A stretch of DNA of 45,656 nucleotides, from contig CAYOHY010000013.1 in NCBI GenBank assembly GCA_964403885.1, forward strand, positions 1 to 45,656. Direction: 5' to 3'. Under the pieces are notes generated by a model. The model ran no database searches and was not told the origin of the DNA. It was given only the letters and a program-made list of their open reading frames with translations. This document shows positions 39,479 to 45,656 of this stretch, one piece after another; the stretch's first letter is position 1; every line of letters starts with the position of its first letter. The DNA comes from CAYOHY01 sp964403885 (GTDB lineage Bacteria > Actinomycetota > Coriobacteriia > Anaerosomatales > PHET01). The position numbers and the translations under genes are program-made.

Positions 39479-40440
39479 CGGTCGCTGATACGCACGAGAC
39501 CGTCCCGGACTTCCTTCCACCGTTTCACCGGGTCCCAGGTCTCAAGGATGTAGGCGCGTCCCTCGAGGTTGTGCTGCAACCGACCTGATGAGTGCTCGAC
39601 TTGCAGTCTCGACAGCTCCGCCACGAGCCCATCAAGGTCGCCGCGCGCTACGAAGATAGTGTGCGGAAACTCGAACGAGTAGATGACCCGACGGCCAAAA
39701 GCGAGGGCTTCTTCGACCATGCCGCCCGGCACCGCATCCCACTCGGGGAGCCTGACGAGAACACAGGTGTCCCGGTAGAAGGGCTCCACATCCGCTTGGC
39801 GACCGTGAAAACGGACGTTGCAGGGTGGGTCGATCACGTGTGCACCGGTGGCTCCCACCACATCGAAAGCCACATCCGGCAACCGTCGCGCGGCCTCCAT
39901 GATGTTGGGCACGTCGTGATAGGGCGGATCGTTGTCCGACCAATACAGAAGCACCCTGAACTCGTCCGGCAGCGGTGGCGCCTCCGGCACTTCCCGCTCG
40001 GGTGATGGAAACACCACAGTCGTGGCCGGCACGCCGGCTCCACGAAGCAGCCCCTCGATATTCTCGGTGGCAGCGAAGTGGCGCAGAGTGTCTATCGCAT
40101 GAAGGTCGGCCGGCGTCGCGAGGTCGCGTCGCGCGCGCCGCACATAGGCGAGCGAGTCGTACCCGATCCAGTAGTTCACGCCGATCTTGCGAAGCACGCG
40201 CATCAACCGCAGCCACGCCCGGTTGGTGGTTCCCGAGAAGTCGAACGGCATGCCCACGCGGACCATCACGTCTGCGCGGGCCATCGCGCCTAGGAACCGC
40301 ATCCGTTCTGCGGTCGTCGAAGGCCACAACACCCAACTCGCATCGATCTCATCTCGATGCCGCTGGAGGCCATCCACGAGCACCTGCATCCAGAACCGCT
40401 CAAAGCCCGTGAACACCACGCGCAAGGGCCGCCTCGTCAC
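39475..40440 (-). CDS. Glycosyltransferase-like protein, paralog of the one at 42625-43608
   Basis: A 321-residue GT-B-type protein with a divergent N-terminal half (VVFTGFERFWMQVL, then MVRVGMPFDFSG) and a recognisable C-terminal half (FRVLLYWSDND, NIMEAARRLPDVAFDVVG, VRFHGRQADVEPFYRDTCVLVR, VEEALAFGRRVIYSFEFPHT). The PNIMEAARRLPDVAF and FPHTI segments align well with the gene at 42625-43608. The start is GTG 40440, 2 nt after the aminotransferase stop; the frame continues upstream but inside that gene. It follows the DegT aminotransferase, so its substrate may be an amino sugar. It ends sharing CTAG with the convergent gene. Confidence 0.7.
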   Translation of the reverse strand: MTRRPLRVVFTGFERFWMQVLVDGLQRHRDEIDASWVLWPSTTAERMRFLGAMARADVMVRVGMPFDFSGTTNRAWLRLMRVLRKIGVNYWIGYDSLAYVRRARRDLATPADLHAIDTLRHFAATENIEGLLRGAGVPATTVVFPSPEREVPEAPPLPDEFRVLLYWSDNDPPYHDVPNIMEAARRLPDVAFDVVGATGAHVIDPPCNVRFHGRQADVEPFYRDTCVLVRLPEWDAVPGGMVEEALAFGRRVIYSFEFPHTIFVARGDLDGLVAELSRLQVEHSSGRLQHNLEGRAYILETWDPVKRWKEVRDGLVRISDR

Positions 40441-40442
40441 AA

Positions 40443-41618
40443 CTACGCCCCCGCGGCACGAACGGCGTCGACAGCCACGGCCAGCTCCAGGCAGGCGAGG
40501 TCGACCCCGTCTGCGCCCATGCCGGGCCACAGCGGCAGTGTGAGCAGACGCGATGCGATGGCATCGAGCACCGGCAACTCTCGGCCGGGCGCCTGCGCCA
40601 ACTCTGCGCTGGAGAACGTGTGCAACGGACGATAGTGGACGCTCGTGCCGATGCCTGCGTCGTGCAGGCGCGGCACCACCGCCGCGCGCTCGGCGTCCTC
40701 TGGCAGCAAGACGACCATGATGTGGTGGGCCGATGTCGCGGAGTATCCCCACGCCGAGGTCCCGAAGCCGGCGAAGGGCACCACAAGCCCATCGATATCG
40801 GCCAGTCTCTCGCGGTAGCGAGACACCAGCTCGCTGCGAACCTCATTGCCACGCTCGAGCTTGGCCAACTGGACGCGGCCCAATGCGGCCTCGATCTCGG
40901 TCAGCCGGTAGTTGAATCCGGTCTCGGCGATGTCGTAGCCCCAGGCGTGACGGTTGTGGCGGTCGCGGGCGGCAGCGGTCATACCGTGGCATCGCAGGAG
41001 ACGGGCGCGGGCGGCCACCTCGGCGTCATCGGTGACGAGCATGCCGCCCTCGCCGGTCGAGAGGTTCTTGTTGCTGTAGAAGCTGAAGCATCCCGCGCGG
41101 CCGATGGTGCCGGTCATGCGCCCTTCGTGCAGCGCGCCCGGGGAGTGCGCAGCGTCCTCGATGACCTGCAGGCCGTTACGTGTCGCGATCTCGCCGATCG
41201 CGTCCATGTCGCACGGGAAGCCGCCGTAGTGCATAGGGATGATCGCTCGGGTCTTGTCGGTGATCTTGCGCTCGATGTCGGCAGGGCTGATGGTGAGATC
41301 GTTGTCGCTGACCACGTCGGCAAACACAGGCGTGCCGCCCTCGTAGAGCACACAGTGCGCGGTCGCCGCGAAGGTGAGCGACGGCACGATGACCTCGTCA
41401 CCCGGCTCAAGATCGAGAGATCGGACCGCCAGATGCAGCGCTGCCGTGCAGTTCGCGACGGCTACCGCATGCTGGGCACCCGTGAACTGAGCGAACTCGC
41501 GCTCGAAGGCGGTGGTCTCGTCGCCCATCGTGAGCCACTTGGAGTCGAGGACGCGATTGACCGCCTCGCGCTCGCGATCGTCGTATTCGAGGTCGAACAG
41601 CGGTACTCGCCACTCCAT
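40443..41618 (-). CDS. DegT/DnrJ/EryC1/StrS-family sugar aminotransferase
   Basis: A 391-residue PLP enzyme that converts a nucleotide-linked keto-sugar to an amino sugar. Marks: VPLFDLEYDDRER at the start, AVANCTAALHLA (phosphate-binding), EDAAHSPGA, then the PLP lysine K184 in SFYSNKNLSTGEGGM, and GFNYRLTEIEAALG. ATG 41618 has GGAGG 8 nt upstream; ATG 41639 is possible. Together with the RmlB-like dehydratase (which makes a 4-keto sugar) it suggests an aminodeoxyhexose in the surface glycan. The next gene, a glycosyltransferase, starts 2 nt later and is probably cotranslated. Confidence 0.9.
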   Translation of the reverse strand: MEWRVPLFDLEYDDREREAVNRVLDSKWLTMGDETTAFEREFAQFTGAQHAVAVANCTAALHLAVRSLDLEPGDEVIVPSLTFAATAHCVLYEGGTPVFADVVSDNDLTISPADIERKITDKTRAIIPMHYGGFPCDMDAIGEIATRNGLQVIEDAAHSPGALHEGRMTGTIGRAGCFSFYSNKNLSTGEGGMLVTDDAEVAARARLLRCHGMTAAARDRHNRHAWGYDIAETGFNYRLTEIEAALGRVQLAKLERGNEVRSELVSRYRERLADIDGLVVPFAGFGTSAWGYSATSAHHIMVVLLPEDAERAAVVPRLHDAGIGTSVHYRPLHTFSSAELAQAPGRELPVLDAIASRLLTLPLWPGMGADGVDLACLELAVAVDAVRAAGA

Positions 41619-41806
41619 CGAAAGTGCCTCCGTGAGCATGATCGGATCTGGGGTCTCACATGGGAGCCCGCCACAGTGTACCCCGTCACGCGCGCAGGAA
41701 GAACGCGCCAGAATCGGTCCGCGAGCACTGCGCGCGGGTTACTATATGCGCTGGCGGACACGCAGCCCGAAAAGCTTGGCCGCCATCGATCCATGAAGGG
41801 GGAAGC

Positions 41807-42628
41807 GTGCCCGACCCATCGTTCGAACGTGAACTCGAGCGTGCAGCCGAGTTCTACGAGACGCGCGACTCCGGGACCGCAGCGCGAGACACCTGGTCGC
41901 CGCTGCACACGGACGCCTCCTACATCGCCTGGCAGCAGCGCACCGCGTTCCTGCGCCTGCTGCGGCGCGCTGGCATCACCTCGCTCGAAGCGCTGACTAT
42001 CGCGGACTTCGGCTGCGGCGAGGGCGGCTGGCTCCTGTGGCTCGCATCGCTTGGCCTCGACCAGCGAAACGCTTTCGGCGTCGACCTCTCTCAGACCCGC
42101 GTCGAAGCCGCGCGCGCAAAGCTCCCTCTCGCCCGGTTCGATGCCGGCTCGGCCCACTCGGTGGACCTACCGGATGCGTCGCGCGACATGGTGAGCCAGA
42201 ACACGCTGTTCAGCTCCGTGCACGACGCCCAGCTGCGAGCGGCGATCGCGGCCGAGATGGACCGGGTACTCAAGCCCGGCGGCGTGGTCCTATGGTGCGA
42301 CATCCGCCCCGCGGGTCTACCCTACCGCGCCTACCTCGCGCTGATGCGCTTCGCGTGGGCGCTACTCAAGGGCATGTGGACACAGGGCCCGAGCGCCTTT
42401 CGCAAGCCGGCGATGGCCGACTACCTGGTGCCGTTCTCTGAAGCCGAGGTCTCGGCGCTGTTTCCCGGCTACCGCGCGATGGGTGAGCCGGTCTGCCTGC
42501 CCATGTCGCTCGTGCGCGTACGGGGACGTGGCAGCGCACTGCTCGCCGCCGTGCTCGACCTTGTGCCGGGCTTTCGCACCAACCTCGCGATGCTGCTGGT
42601 GAAGCCCGCCTTCACCGAGGAGGCATGA
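41807..42628 (+). CDS. SAM-dependent class I methyltransferase
   Basis: A 273-residue protein with a Rossmann methyltransferase core: motif I IADFGCGEGGWLLW near residue 65, acidic end of strand 2 GVDLSQT, DAGSAHSVDLPDAS, and LKPGGVVLWCD (motif IV region). The start GTG 41807 follows AAGGGGGAAG; the frame extends upstream to 41660 but without a start of comparable quality. It overlaps the glycosyltransferase after it by ATGA. In this context it probably methylates a sugar of the surface glycan; O- versus N-methylation is not visible. Confidence 0.85.
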   Translation: MPDPSFERELERAAEFYETRDSGTAARDTWSPLHTDASYIAWQQRTAFLRLLRRAGITSLEALTIADFGCGEGGWLLWLASLGLDQRNAFGVDLSQTRVEAARAKLPLARFDAGSAHSVDLPDASRDMVSQNTLFSSVHDAQLRAAIAAEMDRVLKPGGVVLWCDIRPAGLPYRAYLALMRFAWALLKGMWTQGPSAFRKPAMADYLVPFSEAEVSALFPGYRAMGEPVCLPMSLVRVRGRGSALLAAVLDLVPGFRTNLAMLLVKPAFTEEA

Positions 42629-43608
42629 GCGTGTCACGTCCGCAGGACACGCCGCGACTCGTAATCGTGGGCCAGGCACACTGGACCCGCGAGCTCGCCC
42701 AAGGCCTGAACGCCTCGGGGTTGGCACAGGTGCGCGCGGTCGACATCGACACGATCCCGCACGCGCTCGGCATGCTCGCGATCCCGTTTGGACCACGTCC
42801 GGACGTGGTGGTGCGCATGGGCTTTCGGCCGGGTGCCCACACGATGCGCGGGCGCGTGTTCGACCTCGCGTTCAGCATCGTCATGGCGCTGACACCCCGC
42901 GCGCGAACGGCGTATTTCTGGATAGGCACCGATGTGCTCAACGCCCTTGAGGACGCACGCGCCGGCCGCGACATGAGCCGGTTCCACCGCCTCGCCCGGC
43001 GCGCGACCCACGTCGCCGACGCACACAGCCTGGCCGAGGAGCTCGCCCAGGTGGGCGTGAGGGCAAGCGTGGCCTGGATGCCGGCCAGGAACATCGAGCG
43101 CCACGACGGGACTGCGCCCCTGCCCGCCGAGTTCTCGGTGCTGACCTACATCCCCGACGACCGAGCCGCGTTCTACGACGGCCCCACCATCGCTGCGGTG
43201 GCGCGGCGCATGCCCGATGTCACGTTCCGCGTGGCAACGGGCGAAGGCGCATGGCTCACCGACAAGCCCGACAATCTCGAGTTCCTGGGGTGGGTCGAGG
43301 ACTTCAGTGCCCTGTACCGCGAGAGCTCATGCCTGCTGCGCTCGGTCGAGCACGACGGCACGAGCTCGATGGTCATGGAATCACTCGCGAACGGGAGGCC
43401 TGTGATCTACTCCCAGCCGTTCCCGCACACGATCCGCATCCCCTTTGGGGATGTCGACTCGATCGAGCGGGCGATCCGCGAGCTCAAGACGCGCCAAGCA
43501 GCGGATCCCACCCCCGACGCCGAGGCAACGCGTTGGGCGCTGGACGCCTCGGATCCGCAGCGATGCTACCGCGCGCTCATCGACGCCTTCACAGCCGAGG
43601 TGGCGTGA
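42625..43608 (+). CDS. Glycosyltransferase-like protein, paralog of the one at 39475-40440
   Basis: A 327-residue protein with the same C-terminal half as its paralog (PTIAAVARRMPDVTFRV, LEFLGWVEDFSALYRESSCLLR, MVMESLANGRPVIYSQPFPHT) and an N-terminal half including VVRMGFRPGAHTMRG and AYFWIGTDVLNAL. It is GT-B like, without the usual EX7E motif clearly in place. It starts at ATG 42625 (ATGA overlap with the methyltransferase), and its stop overlaps the next start by one base (TGATG). It is part of a four-gene plus-strand run. Substrate unknown. Confidence 0.75.
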   Translation: MSVSRPQDTPRLVIVGQAHWTRELAQGLNASGLAQVRAVDIDTIPHALGMLAIPFGPRPDVVVRMGFRPGAHTMRGRVFDLAFSIVMALTPRARTAYFWIGTDVLNALEDARAGRDMSRFHRLARRATHVADAHSLAEELAQVGVRASVAWMPARNIERHDGTAPLPAEFSVLTYIPDDRAAFYDGPTIAAVARRMPDVTFRVATGEGAWLTDKPDNLEFLGWVEDFSALYRESSCLLRSVEHDGTSSMVMESLANGRPVIYSQPFPHTIRIPFGDVDSIERAIRELKTRQAADPTPDAEATRWALDASDPQRCYRALIDAFTAEVA

Positions 43609-44687
43609 TGAAGATCGCATACCTGTGCCTGCAGGCGACCACACAAGGACAGGCGAGCTACGCGCATGTCCACGAGATCATCGCGGGACTGCGCGCCGCC
43701 GGACACGAGGTCGACCTCTTCGAGCCCGGCTACGCAGGCGGACCGGCCCCGGGCGCGCTACGCAGATTGCTTGAGTTTCGCCGCGTTCAGAAGCGGCTCG
43801 CAGCTCACCTGACCGAGTACGACGCGCTCTACGTGCGCGCGCACCCGCTCGCCTACCCCACCGCCCGGCGTGCGCATGACGCCCGCGTGCCGGTGGTCCA
43901 AGAGTGCAACGGTCCCTACAGCGACCTCACAACGGCGTGGCCCATGATGCGACCGTTCGCCCGCTGGTTCGTGACGCGCGCCCGCGAGCAGTACCGGCGC
44001 GCCGACGCCCTTGTCGCGGTCACGCCCGGACTCGCCGCCTGGCTGAGCAAGCAGACGCGGCGGCGCGACGTCCACGTGGTGGGCAACGGCGCCAACACCG
44101 ACGTCTTCACACCCCACCGCGAGCGACCGTCGGGGCTGCCCTCGCGCTACGTGGTGTTCTTCGGCGCCCTCGCGCCGTGGCAGGGCATCGGCCCCATCCT
44201 GCTCGCACGGTCGCTGCCGTCGTGGCCTGCCGACGTCGAGCTCGTGATCATCGGCGACGGAGCGATGCGCCCGTCGGTCGAGGCCGCAGATAACGTTATC
44301 TACCTGGGCACTCGGCCGTATGAGGAGGTGGGCGCCTACGTGGCGCACGCGCTCGCTTCGCTCATCGTGAAAGACGACGCCGACCACGCCACCACCGGGC
44401 TGTCCCCACTCAAACTCTACGAGTCGATGGCCGCGGGCGTTCCCGTGATCGTCTCGGACAACCCGGGCCTGGCCGACACCGTGCACGAGGCAGGATGCGG
44501 CCTGGTGATCCCGCCGGGCGATGCCGACTGGATCGCCCGGGCGGTCGCCGCGATCTCCGTCGACCCCGACGCGCCAACCATGGGTGCCAACGGTCGCGCC
44601 GCCGCCGTTGCACGACACTCCTGGGCGGCCAGGGCGGCAGACACCGCGACGATCATCGAAGCCGCCGTCACCAAGGCCCGCCGATGA
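43608..44687 (+). CDS. Glycosyltransferase family 4-like protein
   Basis: A 359-residue GT-B enzyme: KIAYLCLQATTQGQASYAHV opening, RRADALVAVTPGLAAWL, VVGNGANTDVFTP, the switch YVVFFGALAPWQGI, and GLSPLKLYESMAAGVPVIVSDNPGLADTV in the nucleotide-sugar site (quoted in part). The first Glu of the usual EX7E motif is replaced by Gly. ATG 43608 follows directly on the preceding stop. It transfers a sugar from a nucleotide donor to a growing lipid-linked glycan, by family analogy. Confidence 0.87.
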   Translation: MKIAYLCLQATTQGQASYAHVHEIIAGLRAAGHEVDLFEPGYAGGPAPGALRRLLEFRRVQKRLAAHLTEYDALYVRAHPLAYPTARRAHDARVPVVQECNGPYSDLTTAWPMMRPFARWFVTRAREQYRRADALVAVTPGLAAWLSKQTRRRDVHVVGNGANTDVFTPHRERPSGLPSRYVVFFGALAPWQGIGPILLARSLPSWPADVELVIIGDGAMRPSVEAADNVIYLGTRPYEEVGAYVAHALASLIVKDDADHATTGLSPLKLYESMAAGVPVIVSDNPGLADTVHEAGCGLVIPPGDADWIARAVAAISVDPDAPTMGANGRAAAVARHSWAARAADTATIIEAAVTKARR

Positions 44688-45656
44688 GCCCGCGCGCGCT
44701 CTTCGTCACCACGGTGCCCATCACGCTCGAGGCCTTCCTCGTTCCCTTCGCCACGCACTTCCGTCTCCAAGGATGGCAGGTCGACGCGCTCGCCAACGGT
44801 GCAACAGGCGCAGAGCGCATCGCCCATGACTTCGACGCGCGACACGACATCTCGTGGAGCCGAAACCCGCTGGCGCCCGGGAACCTCATCGGAGCCGCTC
44901 GCCGCGTGCGCGAGGTGGTTGCAGCCGGCGGCTATGACGTGGTGCACGTGCACACGCCTATCGCCGCATGGGTCACCCGCTACGCGCTGCGCGGCCTGCG
45001 CCGGTCTCCCGGCCACCCGGTGGTCATCTATACCGCGCACGGGTTCCACTTCTATCGCGGGCAGAAGCCGCTCCCCCACGCTGTGTTTCGCACCATGGAG
45101 CGTATCGCCGCGCCGTGGACCGACCTGCTCGTCACCATCAACCGCGAGGACTTCGAGGCGGCGCGTGCGCTGGGCTCGATCGACCCCTCGCGCGTGCGCT
45201 ACATTCCCGGAATCGGCGTGGACACCATGCTCTACTCGCCCGCGGCCGTCCCTGCCGCAGACGCCTCTGCGTTCCGCCGCTCGATAGGCGTGGCCGCTGA
45301 GGAGTTCCTGCTCACGATGGTCGCCGAGTTCAGCGCCGTGAAACGGCACTCGCTCGCGCTCGACGCACTGGCGCAGGTCGCCGAGAAGCGCGTCGTCCTC
45401 GCGTTGGCGGGTGACGGCCCGCTCGAGACACAGGTCCGCGAGCAGGTGGCACGGCAGGGACTCAACGACCGCGTACGCTTCGCGGGCTACCGCCGAGACC
45501 TGCCTACCGTGTATACGGCGAGCGACGCGCTGCTGCTGTGCTCGGAACGCGAAGGGCTGAACCGCTCAGCGCTCGAGGCCATGGCGAGCGGAGTGCCTGT
45601 GATCGGCACCTCGACGCGCGGCATCGCCGACGCGATAGGCTCCGACGTGTGCGGTT
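44684..45656 (+). CDS. Glycosyltransferase family 4-like protein (3' end outside window)
   Basis: 324 codons are visible; the gene runs off the right edge. It starts at ATG 44684, overlapping the previous stop as ATGA. Marks: YDVVHVHTPIAAWV, YTAHGFHFY, then IPGIGVDT, LTMVAEFSAVKRHSLALDAL, LALAGDGPLE, VRFAGYRRDLPTVYTASD and an intact EX7E (EGLNRSALE) followed by AMASGVPVIGT. This is typical of capsule/exopolysaccharide GT4 enzymes such as the EpsD/EpsF type. Only the last part of the C-terminal domain is missing. Confidence 0.9.
   Translation, partial: MSPRALFVTTVPITLEAFLVPFATHFRLQGWQVDALANGATGAERIAHDFDARHDISWSRNPLAPGNLIGAARRVREVVAAGGYDVVHVHTPIAAWVTRYALRGLRRSPGHPVVIYTAHGFHFYRGQKPLPHAVFRTMERIAAPWTDLLVTINREDFEAARALGSIDPSRVRYIPGIGVDTMLYSPAAVPAADASAFRRSIGVAAEEFLLTMVAEFSAVKRHSLALDALAQVAEKRVVLALAGDGPLETQVREQVARQGLNDRVRFAGYRRDLPTVYTASDALLLCSEREGLNRSALEAMASGVPVIGTSTRGIADAIGSDVCG

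Noticed and set aside
40620..41996. 458-codon plus-strand frame across the aminotransferase and its upstream region
   Set aside because: It is antisense to a clear DegT enzyme and runs into another gene's start in the wrong frame.
1..45656. CRISPR arrays, insertion sequences, prophage, tRNA or rRNA genes
   Set aside because: No repeated spacers, transposase or integrase motifs, or RNA gene signatures were seen on either strand.

Overview
The window is GC-rich, densely coded DNA with many GTG starts and 4-nt ATGA/GTGA gene overlaps. It reads as a chromosomal piece of an anaerobic, metal- or electrode-respiring actinobacterium. A deep-branching Coriobacteriia lineage (Anaerosomatales/OPB41 type) is my best guess, from gene content alone. 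No tRNA, rRNA, CRISPR array, transposase or phage gene was seen, and no gene-free stretch exceeds about 300 bases.

Layout. (1) 1-3110: truncated secreted FN3-like protein, FAA-hydrolase-family enzyme and citramalate synthase (cimA), all minus. (2) 3401-6725: two tandem secreted paralogs (plus strand), each with two Ig-like domains and 13 heme-type sites, closed by a bidirectional terminator. (3) 6804-13814, minus: ilvE, two membrane-anchored 12-site multiheme cytochromes, then a cassette of TPR protein, NHL beta-propeller and secreted hexaheme cytochrome. (4) 13956-14165: an artificial N gap flanked by identical 55-base ends. (5) 14119-20945: three O-antigen-ligase-like (Wzy_C) proteins with TPR-like tails, and leuB. 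(6) 21043-31412, minus: a tightly coupled operon of leuD, a fourth Wzy_C protein, three FtsX/MacB-type permeases, a DUF4418 protein, two ABC ATPases, a DUF2318 protein and a ResB-like protein. (7) 31488-34918, minus: a second TPR-NHL-hexaheme cassette plus an overlooked 55-residue membrane protein. (8) 35017-45656: surface-polysaccharide genes (RmlB-like dehydratase, fifth Wzy_C protein, DegT aminotransferase, methyltransferase, five glycosyltransferases, the last cut by the window end).

How it fits together. The most striking content is an extracellular-electron-transfer locus. Both hexaheme proteins share the heme and histidine order of Geobacter OmcS, the subunit of extracellular cytochrome nanowires: six CXXCH motifs, six conserved extra histidines, and one histidine placed before the first heme where OmcS uses a residue to ligate a heme of the neighbouring subunit. 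Each is encoded with a membrane-tethered NHL propeller and a membrane-tethered TPR protein, a plausible assembly or export platform. The 12-site membrane cytochromes could feed electrons outward and the 13-site Ig-cytochromes could act at the surface. The ResB-like protein may serve heme attachment, and the DUF2318/ABC operon resembles the accessory part of P19/FTR1-type iron uptake. Branched-chain amino acid genes (cimA, ilvE, leuB, leuD) are scattered among these modules.
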